Shown here: piece by piece, positions 28,301 to 40,955 of the stretch
Position numbering within the stretch: position 1 is the first letter of the stretch
How the letters are laid out: each line of letters begins with the position of its first letter
From: Beaufortia kweichowensis
Lineage: Eukaryota > Chordata > Actinopteri > Cypriniformes > Gastromyzontidae
Direction of reading: 5' to 3'
Assembly (NCBI GenBank): GCA_019155185.1
Contig: CM032794.1
Location: 9,711,988 to 9,775,987, forward strand
Length of the DNA stretch: 64,000 nucleotides
Notes under the pieces: generated by a model
Databases searched by the model: none
Seen by the model: the letters and a program-made list of their open reading frames with translations, nothing else
Told to the model about the DNA's origin: nothing
Program-made: the position numbers and the translations under genes

Positions 28301-31300
28301 AGTTTTTCATATGCCCCATAAATGCTGAAGTTATTTTGAATATCTGGGTATTATTATGCATTTTAATTGGCAATAATCCTACAGAGTATGTTGCCTCTCA
28401 AAAACGTGCATTCTTTTTGGTCATGAATGTGACCATGGATGTATATTTTTATATACAAGAATAATGGATGTATATTTTCCTCCTCTTAAATAGAAAATAT
28501 GTGTATTGAAGTTTTCTGTTGTCTGGACTGTCAACAGGAGTTTATGAAAATATAAACAGATGGTTCGGTATATTCATAATAAATACTGAGAATTTATATT
28601 TGAAGTTTTGACTGAAATATCACATCCATAACGCTGGAATTGCTTTAACAAGGGCCATTGTTCACTTTTAAACACATTTAGCACAAAGATTCACTGAATT
28701 GCATCAAATATGAATAAGTCTGTGGTTTACCTTTACAAACTCCAGGCTGCAGAGTTTTGCCTTGGAGCCAAACTGCCATTTGCACTGTATATCGGCATCA
28801 TAAAGCTGACCTGGAAGCTGCTCGGGGTATTTGTACTGGCCGATCTGTTTGGGTTCATCCACTAGACATGAAGCCTGAGCTGTACTGTGAACACATATGC
28901 ATGCAAATCAATATAGATCAACATAGAAACCAGCATTAAAAACTGATGAACAACATGGACACAGCTACACCAGCACCCAACCACCATAAACCAAATTTCA
29001 TGGAAAATTCATGGGATGTAAATGTATTTAAATGAAGGTTAAAGTTTACCCTAAAAATCTCTTCAGGTATTGCCGACTACAGGCAGACCAGGAGAAAACG
29101 CCATTATTCCCAGACAGTGTGGGAGACATTATGTTCCCTTCAGTCTTCCGACAGGGATTCCCCTCTCCATCATGGATCATTCCAAAACTGGGGCAAAGGA
29201 GAGTGAATAAAAGAAAAAAGCAGAGAGAAGGGAAAGAAATAAGAGAGAGAGCTTGTAAGTTCTACCCAGTGAGACTATTAATGCACAGCCCTAGGACAGA
29301 AACCACTCCCAAAGTCAGGTGGGATATTACCTCTATAACCCAGCAGAGCTTTCATCCCACAAAGCCTATTAATAATCTCTGAACTCTACTGAAGAAAACA
29401 AGTCACATGATTCACACTCACATATGGATGCGTATTTTTACCAGCCCCGTGAGAATCAAACCAATTATTGCATCAAAATTAATGCTTGCATCATTTCTTG
29501 GCGAGATGTCATGCCATGTGTTTACAAACAGCCACTCCCCAATAAATCGGTGGTTAGCATGTATTGGCTAAAGGAAAATATTGCACCAAAACTGTACAAA
29601 TTCTGGGCACGTGTCTTTTTCATTTGACCAAAATGTTTAAACAATCTAGAATAACAAATTCCACAACATGTTATCAGCCTGGTGCGTCTCCAACACATAT
29701 CTTTGTTCCAGTTTACATTAAGTACGCGCCAACCAGGACTCACTAAATGTCATTAAAAAAAATTTTTAGACGTGCAAAATAAATTGCCCACAATTCCAAA
29801 ATTAACTTGGAAACACAAATAAAATGTTTGCCTGTTGCACAAAAGGATGGTTCCTCAAATTAAAATGAAATTAAAGGGCAGGTGTTAACATACTTATGTC
29901 CTGATTCGTGGGCGATGGTGAAGGCGAGACCCAGACCTGTGTCTTCATTAATTGTGCAGCTACGGTATTTGCTACACATCCCACTTATAGGAGCAAAACC
30001 TGCAGGACAGAATTAATTAGAAGAACGGGCAGTAAAACGTGACATGATACATGAGAGACAATGATGCATGATGGGCACATGAATTAAATGCTTACAGAAA
30101 CCTTTAAACACCAAAGATATTAATAAAAGCAGAAATAGATTATTAAAGTGTCACTAAAAGCACTTAAATTTAAACACATATCCCATTACATATAAACACA
30201 CTGGTCATACTTTTTTCTGACTGTATGGTTTTAAGACAAAGGAAAAACTTTGGTTTTAGTTACACATCTTACACAGACAACCTTAAAACAGTCGTCTCCC
30301 CTTTGCCATACATTCAAAGAAGTGCATATTTGTGGTTAGGAGTTTTAGAGCTGAATTCATTACATTTGGCTTACACCTCTATACACAAATGAAGCTGCCA
30401 ACTGACTGCAAAGTGGATCTGAGCTTTCTTGGATTTAGTCAGGTGAAGTTCTCTGCTTAAGGGTAGACTAGAACAAACAACACCAACCACAAGCTCTTTT
30501 CTAACTTTGCCATTGTGGAATTTACACTACTTCAACTTGATTATTATTTAGTGACACTCAAAGCACATGACTAATGTAAGATGCTGGAAGATGAAGGTCT
30601 TACCCAAGGTGTCACATGGTTCATTCTTCCAGGAGCAGATGTCCAGCCCTGTCAACAGGATGGCATGGTCGTGGCGCTTACCATTTTTACCTATCAGGCC
30701 TGATTGCCACTGGCAGAAGCTGTTGAGGGATTGGTCTGCGTGGTGGTTGATAGACAGACCCAGCTGACATGAATGATGCGGAAATAGTTCAAAGGCGTGA
30801 TGAGAGAAAGAGAGGGTAGTGAATGATCAGGCATCTGAAAAATTCATGTTGATACAGTCTATCTGAATATGATGATTAAATTGTTTGACTGTTTTTGGAA
30901 ATTTGTTTGGAAATTAAAATGATGTAAAACAAGAACAAAGATAAGTAAAGACTAGCCAAGAATAAGGCAAAAAGTGAAAGAAATAAGATCAATCTTACCG
31001 GATCTTTTTCAAGTAGAAGGAGGCTAACCACAACAATGTTGATATCCGATCCAATAGTTCCATCTTTAAAAAGACTAGAGACCTGTTCGACGTAACAAAA
31101 CATCAAAAAGTTCAGTTCACATTCTAGAATATAGTGGCATTGAAATGAGTTATTTGCTTAACAAAACTGTTACTGATAGCTCTGCTCACCATATTCATGA
31201 CAGTAAGGACGTATGTAGTGACGTTCTCTCTGCCGTGTTTCTCCAGCATCTTCCTGTCTGCCACCACCAGGGTTTCAACATTCAGGGCTTCCTCTTTGTT

Positions 31301-32141
31301 GGATGTAATCTCTGAGCGTTTCACCCGGCTTTTCTGCTCAAACTCATCAGGCATGACAAAACGATCCTCTGTGGGAGGCTTGGGAGTATCTGCAGGTACA
31401 ATGAGGTGGAGACATGAATAGCAGTGAGGGAAATAAATACAGTGAAAATTGCCTCAAATAAGAGCGTTTTTTCTTTTTTCAAGCCAGCTCCCTGATAAAA
31501 GCAAGAGAGAGGCGACGACAGAGCAGGAAATTCAGAGTAATTTATTCAGTTGACAAGAGGAATCATGCACCTACAGGAGGAGCAGTACCAGCACAACAGT
31601 ACATCAAATGGCTGACTTCCAACACATCATTAGACATGAATGTCATATTTTATCCTGCAATAATCATGCAAATCATTTCTTGAAAGTTGCACTTCAAAAT
31701 TTCCTTTCCTATGGAAATGACGCATCTCATTATTTTTGTAATCATTTTTATCCTAAAAATATAATATCTAAAACTTTCCATCAACAAATAGCTAAAAGGA
31801 AATTCCCTTACATACATTGCTTGCGGCGTCCACAGAAATGTTGTCTCTGGAGCTTCCCGTGCTGGTAGTCATGGTGACGGTGGTGGTGATGATGGTGGTG
31901 CTCATAGGGATTGTTTGATGGAAAGTTGCTGGTCTTATCAGCGTGGACGCTGCGTTCAGCTGATCGCTTGTAGATGACATGTGGATGATGTCCAGAGGGG
32001 GCGCTGTAGTTATGTCTTAAAGCCAAATGCTGCGGTAAAGGAGTGATGAAAAGCTCCTCACCGGAGAACCTGATCAGACCTGACTGCAGAGTAAAGAAAA
32101 ACAAGTTTGTATCAGTAGATATCTTAAATTATTTTCCTCTA

Positions 32142-32176
<35 letters not shown>

Positions 32177-35100
32177 GAGTTTATGTAAAACTGCTTTGAA
32201 AGAGGAGGAACTACTTTTAGGATTTTTTATTTAACGAGCCCCCCAAACCATTCACCTAAGGGGCTATTTCTCTAATTTTCATAAATAAATCTCAGGTCCC
32301 ACAAACAAACAAGAACACACAGACAGTTATGTGTGTATTGTCTGTTGTACAATTGCTACAAGGTTCATTTGTGTTTAACCTACTTAAAGGGATAGTTCAC
32401 CCAAAAATAAAAATTATTTCATTATTTACTCACAGTCATGTCATGTTAAACCTGTATGACTTTCTTGCTTCAGAAGAACACAGAAGATATTTTGCACAAT
32501 GCTGGTTACCGGCACCCATTCACTTTCATAGTATGAACACAAGGTAGAATGGAAGTCAATGGGTGCCGGTAACCGGCAAAATATATTTTTTTGTGTTCCA
32601 CAGAAGAAAGAGTCATACATAAGGGTGAAAAAATTATGACATAATTTTTTGTTTTTGGGTGAACAATCCCTTTAATAAAGAACCATTCAAATCAGGTTCA
32701 AATCAGAGTGCATGGATATGGGACCAAAATTTATCAAATCACAGAAACAAATTGCTCAAACTCAACGATGTCATGGGAAAATGCCCTCCAGGAAACCATC
32801 AGAGTAAAGTGTAGTTCTTTCGCATACTTTTGCATTCCTGCTGGTGGGGGCTTCATAGTCCCTCCAGAAGAAGCTTCAGTGGTTAAAAAAACAGCTGTTG
32901 CAGAGTCACAAAAACCGGGCATCACCATAGTTACAGCTGTCAATACACAATAAACAGACGATGACACGTGGAAGATGTACAGCGGCCTGGGGCTTCTAAA
33001 GGCATCCTGAGGAGTTTCCCATTCATCAAATGTTTCATGATAGAGAGTAGAAGAAAATTTCATATGCAGCATAACATTTCAGCAGCTTGTTTGACAGTGA
33101 CGATTAGCATGGCCACGAGCCAGGCATGACAGGTATGACTCTTTTTAAGAGAGCCTGACATATCTATAACCTCTCTCAACAACACAAAGCTCTTGAAACA
33201 CTCAAATGAGCTCCCTGTTGGAACAGGAGGCTTCCTCCTCAGAAGAACAAACTACAAGAAAATCCAAGAGGAAAAATGAGGCATTATGGTAGTTTATAAT
33301 GATTATTGCTGGGTTGAAAGTGGACTAGTTTGTGGCTCTTTCTGAAAACAACCTCCTTTTGAGCATTTCCAGACAACGTGTGTGTGTGAATTGTGCTTTC
33401 TGGAAAAGGAGGAATGTTTAATGTGTCTTTCAGAGCAGAATTAGATGGCATGTTTCAGAGGTAGGTGGAGGAGGTCAGATATTCATGAGCAGTTGATTAA
33501 TGAGGTGTGAGGTCAAAGGCGAGCCCCAACCTTATCATAGTGACACGTATCGGTGCCCTGGGACACATCCACAGCAAGCCAACACATGCGCACATTTAGC
33601 CATTACTAATAAAACATGTCAGACTCTAATTGCTTCATTATAAGTTATACAGATGTGTTTCCAGATTTATTTGCTTTGGGTCAGTGTTTGTACAATGTGG
33701 TCCTATATTTGCTAGTACAGAAGGTAACAGCCAAAGGGTGCCGTTTCCAGTAAATGTAGCAACATTTCAGCATTAACTTCTTTTATTAATTGTCTTGTCA
33801 ATGTGAAACGCAATGTGTCAGTTTGATCACATAAAACCCATTCTTTACATTTAGGGTTTTTAAAAAAAATCAGAATAGGTTTACAAAATTATTTTTTATA
33901 CTTCCCCACTGGAAGTAACTGAAAAAACAAATGTGTCTGCCAAATGCATAAATGAAATACAGTGATGTTAGACTTACATCACACTTTTTAGGGTTAGATG
34001 ATATAAACACATAGCACATAATAAATGTGTTTAGAAAGGTGTGAAACAAATCAATAATGAAGTAAATGATCAAATATGTGCTGCTTTATTGGTTTATTGA
34101 TGTCTGTCTCTTTCCTGTTTAATGTTTGCATACTCTAATGATACCTGCTGGTCATATTGTAAATAAATTATGTCATTTAGAAGCATTGCTGTATGTATCA
34201 TATTATCATATTATCCCAATCATCAATGTCAGGATCAAATTCAGTCCACTACTGTCAAATAGACACATACTGCTTATGTTAGAAAGACCAACTAACTCCC
34301 TTTTAAAGTTATTGTAAGCTAAGTGAAAGTTATTTATTATTGCCATAACCGCAAAGTTATAATAAATATATGCCGAAGATGATCAACACAGCCCCTCTTC
34401 AGTTTGGCTTTGGGATAGAATAAATATTAATAGTTTTCTTAAATACTGGCAACATGACACACACGTGAACATAATATTTAGAGACCTGTGGTGTCATAAA
34501 GAAACCTTACTGGAGAGTATCACGGTACAGTGCATCTTCCATGCTGAGCTTGAGCCGCTTTCTCCATCCCCGAGCTGAGGTCATCTTCTCTCTTTAGGAC
34601 CAGATCTTTAACCTCTGTCTCCCAGACCGCCGAACATCAAAACATTCTGTCTAGCTATGGGATTCTACCTAATCCCAGGTCCACGCAAAGGCAGAATAGT
34701 TGTGCATTCAGTGGCTGATTCAACCCCCTCTGTTCTTTACGCCCCTGACCGTTTGATCCCTCCTGCCGTCCCCTCCCACCTCGCAGGTGGCAAAGTAAAC
34801 ACGGGCACTCCCAGGGCTGAGGCGGTGCCCACTGAAGCTCATGCTGTGAAAACATTGGTTGACCGTGGCAGGCTGCCGCAATGATCTGGGGCATATGCTC
34901 TCACCGTTAAGCTTAGGGCAACAAGGCCGCGCTAAAGCCCATCCAGACCCACGCTGGTCCTGCCACACAGCACTGCCAGGAGCTGTGGATGTGCCAGACA
35001 AATCCCACAAACACTTACAACCACTGCTGAGTCAGACTGGATGGGGACAACGCTATAATAATCAGAGACAGTTTTCTTTCATTTTCAAGTCAAAGAAAAA

Positions 35101-37574
35101 AGTTTCTTCTGTCCTGTCAACGTCTTTAAGCAATCCATCTCCTTTCATTTGCCCTGCATGTGTTTGTATTTGAGAAGGTTTATTTTCATTCGTGCAGAAG
35201 TGTGTTACACTGAAATCTGCATTCATGCATTAACAACATCAAACGCACATGCACGCTCATAGACTATACACTAAACGCAGGCTAATGTCTGCCGCAAACT
35301 ACCAAAGATGGGTAGTATGTAATTTACTTTATATAAATAACAGGGTTAACTTTTTTGATGATAATAGCACTGAATCGCCCTATTATTATCATATAGGAAT
35401 TACAGTGCAGTTTGGCATTAAAACTTTCTTTACAACCAAAAAACCAACGCTATTGATAAACATTCTGCACATGATGATGAAACACTACTTTCAAAAATAA
35501 TCTCCCGACACTTTGATGTGGGTTTGCACACAAACCACGCTGACAGATAAAGTTTACAATTTTTCTTCATTAATTTCACTTCTTTCCCTCAGGTAAGCAT
35601 GTCTAGTTGCATTTGCGAAATATAGTGCACAGTATTATTTTAAAAAAGCATGTTGGTTTATTGAAAGTCGAATATTTGTCTATAAAATGTACATGTTGTG
35701 AATATTAGCCAATTTTTGACTTAGTGTTCTATTTATAGTGCTCAAAAGACCACTGGGCAAAAAAACATACCCACTTTAAGACAGCAAAGACAATAAACCT
35801 TGACTTGACAGATACAAACTGAAAGACTGGTGATGGAAGATAAAACGCAGGCTCAGCTGACTGACTGCATAAGCTGCCAGATGTCCTTCTCTAAAAAACA
35901 TGTTAGCACATTAGTCAAGATGAGTTTCCCGTAGCGAAGTCCTTCCCATACAAGCCACCCTGCAAGCACCCGCTTAACCAACATCCTGAAGGACCTCAGC
36001 AAGTGCCCTGCAGTCCACTTTGCCCAATTATAACACATGTATTCCATTTGTTTTAGAGACATACCAAACTTTACTGTCAAATATCTAACAACTTTGCCCA
36101 GCAGTGTGGATATGGAGGTGCCCTGGTTTGATAATTGGGGCAAATAGATTCCATCTGGGCCAGGTATTTTTATTTTTTTGTAATTTGTCTGAGGACACGT
36201 GGAAATAAAGTAGCTGGAAGAGAGGAAACCAAATACAGACTACAAAGATTTGCCGAACAGCAGGGATCCCATCATCACAACATCAATTACTGTATTTGTC
36301 ACAGCCAATGATGTTCAATCTATTCTTAAGTAGCACAATATTTAAAATGTATTCAGGAAACACAAACTTCGAAGGAACTGGTGCTTGGCAAACTTTAATA
36401 CACTGCTTATGAATACAAGTATAAAAGCATAAATGAGATGACATAACTATACAAGTACTTAAATACATACTCTTCTGGAAAAACCACCTGACTACTCAAA
36501 GCTCATTACACTCAAAGAAAAAATTCTTCTGGTTTCATGTGCCAGACTTCTAGTTATCTTCTTCAATGAACACTTGTAACAGATGCAGATTAGAGGGTCA
36601 CCGTCTGCCATCGTCAAACACGTTTCATTTTCACAGCAAAGACAAAAACCACCAGAGTCTTTTAACTCTCGCTCCCCTCACTGAGACGTGGAGATTAGTC
36701 AGAGTCTTCACATTTTCAAAGGATTATCAGATGTGTGGAATTAACTAATGAACTACAGTTCTTAAAGCTGCTCCATGGAGGACGTAACTAGGCTGTTTTA
36801 GGGGGTTTTGTCTTCGACCATGTTGTATGTAATATGGGAAATAATTTATTTCCTGTCTTTGTCCAGGAAACACAATTAGCACATCTTTGTGTAAACTGAC
36901 TGCTTTTAAAGCCTCCGACCGTGGCATTACAATCTAGATGAGTAAGTGCTTACATGCTGTTAAAGGTTAGTAGAGAGTGGTGAGAAACCCGAAGCTGCTT
37001 ATTACCCAGCTTTAAAACACATCTGCATTCTGCCACCGGCTTGAATCTGACCAAAGCATCGACTCAATGACTACCGTGGCTAAAGAGAGTGTGTGTGTTA
37101 CACTTACACTAACAAATGAAGGACTTTTAAAACTGCTATGATGATTTGGGCCCAAAGCAAAACATTATTTTGAGTCATTCTCCTCTGACTGTAAATATCA
37201 GCAGAGAAAACACATTTTCAAAGTGAGCATCCTAAATATATTCCATTTGCTTTCATTACAGCATTTTCGTAGACGAGCAGCTTGAATAGACCAAACTATA
37301 AAATAGGTAACTGTAGCCGACAAAGTATGTCCATAAAACTGGATTTAAATACATTCAGTCGACATCATAATGTAAAGGTAATGGATGTGGTAACTACAGT
37401 AGCTGCATTCTTTTTATATACAAAGATTTGACCCATGGGCTAAATTATGAAATTCAGGTCTATATCTCTTTTCCTTAGGGAGTGCTTGGGTGGGCTCATA
37501 AACACTACCCTGCAGGTTTCTTGATAAGGAAGTCCATTATTTATAGCAATTTATAGCTGTGAGAGAAAGTGAGT

Positions 37575-37606
<32 letters not shown>

Positions 37607-40600
37607 GAGAGAGGAGAGGGAGAGGGAGAGGGAGAGGGAGAGGGAGAGGGAGGGAGGGAGAGGAGGAGGAGAGAGGAGAGGGAGAGGGAGAGGGAGAGGA
37701 GAGGGAGGGAGAGGGAGAGGGAGGGGGAGAGAGAGAGGAGAAACCAGATTAAACTAAATACTAAGAAACTATTAAATTAACTACTTGACGACTAATAAAC
37801 AGACTAACAAATTATGTGACTTTGATGAAGTCACAGCTGCCCAAGATTTAGATATCACGCAGGTTAGTTATCAGCTACTTGCTATCCTTATTAATTCCAG
37901 CAAGGTCCATGAGCTGATAACACTGAACCTATTTAGGAAAATAGTGCCACACACAAGTATTAGGTGATTTTTCATTTCTATAATATTTTTGGTTTCTCAG
38001 TGCTGGTGTGACAGACATTTCTCCACCGCCCATTAGTTTTCAGTCTTCAAGAAGGAATAATGCTGTTACAGGACTTGGAGTGGGACTAGTCTGCCGTCTT
38101 CCTCCTCTCTCGCTCTTTCTCTCGCAGGCCCTTTACTCTGGCATCCTTAAGTGGCCTCTACATCACTGTCACCACGGAGACCACCAGGGAATAGCCCCTG
38201 GCAACTCCCACAGTGCTGACATGGCATAACACCCTGTGAATTATGAAAGGGAGAGTGGGGGACATTTGTAACTACAAAGGATCCCAGCATATATTCATTC
38301 TGCTTTCAATTTGTCTGCCTGCCCTCCCAAAACTTTGACAGGTATAAATGTTCACCACATCACCTGAGTGTTGTCTCCTGTGTCCCATGGTGCCTCTTAT
38401 TTAAGTCTCAGCCAGCAGACACCGATTGGCTGAGCCCGTTTATGTGGGTTTTCAAATAGAGACAATCTAATGCCAGGCATGCCACTGTAGGTTTGTTTAT
38501 TGCTAGATTTAGGATTTTTATCATCACCACATCATCACCAAATATGATATCTAAATTACATGCCTCAGTCCCCATTTATATTTATTGCTTGAGCGATGAA
38601 TAGCATCTACAAAATGAAAACGTCTAAAGAATCAAACCATATTAATCTATTAAACTGCATCAAAATTACCCTGCTTCAGTGCATATAAAGTTATGACCAC
38701 GCCAAAGGAAGCTGAAAATCTCAAACTGGGAGGCCACCAACTACAACCATTTAAACAGAAACCGTACCATTATCGTGACAAACATAACCAATGGAAATCT
38801 CAAAGCATCCTCACAACTTCCTAAATCAGACAAGCACTAAAGATCGGCTCTTTGAGACTGTATATTATAATTCTCATCCATTCTCCTCCACTGATGTTTG
38901 AATGGCCCGGTGCTCCACACTCACTGCAGTATATCTAGACAAGCTTTGAGCGCACTGACAGCTTTTCTCCTTTGCAGTCAGAGTGAATTAGCATCACAAC
39001 TGTCCCTAAGTGCAATCCCACACGCTAGCGCATCAGCTTGAACCAGCAGGTCTGGTACTGAATAAACACAGCTGAAGTGCTTCAGCAGCAATTCACATAC
39101 ATACACACACACACACACCTCACACATTCACAGACAGTCTAGCACCCACAAGGCTGGACTATGGGCCGGGCTGTCCATAAAAGATAAAAGAACACTCTTT
39201 CCTATCCAAAAAGGCTTCACAACCCCCCCACCTCCCGAAGACTCTGCCAGACAGACGGAGAATGTGGGAAACCTTCTTAAGCAAAAGTGACTAACACCTC
39301 ATAACATCTGTGCTTGGTGGATAATTGATTAAATTGCTCTTTTTCTTTGTTTACACAGCTTACATGACGTGTGTGATTTATATGAATTTACAATGCTTGT
39401 GTTTATCTCATATCATGCAATGAATCATAAAGCTTGACATGCATTCGATTCTTTAAATATGAGAAATAGATCTGTGTAAATAGATGTGCTTAAGAGGATA
39501 TTGTATTATTTTTTTTATTTGATGTGCCCTGTGATGCAAATAGTAACTAGGTAGAAAATAAGGGATGTACTCTGACATCTAAACAGAGGAGACACTTAGT
39601 GGCTTGGGAAAGGTCATGTCTAAGTTCAGCATGATTGGACATGTTTGGAAAAAGCCGAAATTCAGCAAAGGGCAAATCAAGTGGATCCTTGCCATACAAA
39701 AGCCTGCTTACACACAATTCAAAACATGAGGAGAATAATTAACTAAACTCACTGCCTGATGGACTCATAAAATCACTCCCTCCCCACCTTTACACTTTCT
39801 TTTTTTACCTTGTTTGGATTCTCTAAAAACAGCTGGAATGAACATTAACAAGAAACTAATCTTCTCTGTTGCCGCTCAGCAAGAACCTCAGACATGGGAA
39901 ATGTGCAAACAATGATGAGTTTCCTTACCCTCAACCATTGCTAAACATCATGACATCAAGTTTTGATTCATGTAGTTTGAATGAGATAATTTACTGACAA
40001 CATATGTTATCTGAAGCAATTTAGTCAACCTATTTTTAACTTACCTAAGAGTGTTTGCAGACATGATTGTTAACAAACGATGTTGTCTGTTAACATAAAC
40101 TGATAAAAAGAAGTCTACCGCCTCATTACCTGCTACAATAAACAAATGTGAATTCAGAGGATAAGGTAATCAATTAGCCATTAGATAGTGTTCAGCACCA
40201 TCACGTCAGCAACATAACAATTAGTTTCTCACTAATGTTTTATAATAGAAGCTCTTTAAAAAGGTCTTTGTGGTACTGCATCAATTCTGGATGGTTTGGT
40301 AGTCTAAACACATCTGAAAAGCACAATTCAAAGAGGGGGGCTTCAACCTGTCACTAGCTGTATGGACCATGACCCGGGAAAAGTTGTGAGGGATGTAGAT
40401 TTATCTACTCCTATAGGCTTGACATGACTCAACTGGTACACACAAATCTGTTAATCAATTTGATTGATATCTCATTTGAACTTGATCAATACCATCAGAA
40501 TAGGAGCTTTCCAGGACAACAACTAAAACACACAGCAGAGTTAAACAGTTCTTGTTCAATCTCACAGTTAAATCTGAGGCCAGACATCCATTTGAAGCAA

Positions 40601-40913
40601 GTGATAATAGCAACTGAAGGGCGTAGAGAGCACAGTAATTAAAAACTTAAATGAAGCAGGATTTAGAGAGTAAATCCCCCTGTTCCTGATTTAAAGGCCA
40701 AGACCGCCTGTTCTTCATTTAACTACAGAATCCTCTCCATCTGGTATGCTGCGTGCTGTTTAACAGAGAGAAAGAGGACTAGACCAAGCAAATCAGGCTT
40801 TCATCAACTCAGTAACTTAATGGACAGGAGTACCTTTGAATGTCCCGGCGGAGGGGGTTCACAGCCATACAAGCATTTATTTTACTTCTGTACTGACGTT
40901 CTCACCACACATA

Positions 40914-40955
<42 letters not shown>

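Noticed and set aside
34655..35010. Overlapping open frames in intron 3, considered as an extra ADAMTS18 exon
   Set aside because: Exons 3 and 4 already join in phase 0 at the residues expected for the family, and no phase-compatible acceptor/donor pair was seen.
37569..37757. Open frame of Arg, Glu and Gly
   Set aside because: It is a translated purine microsatellite.
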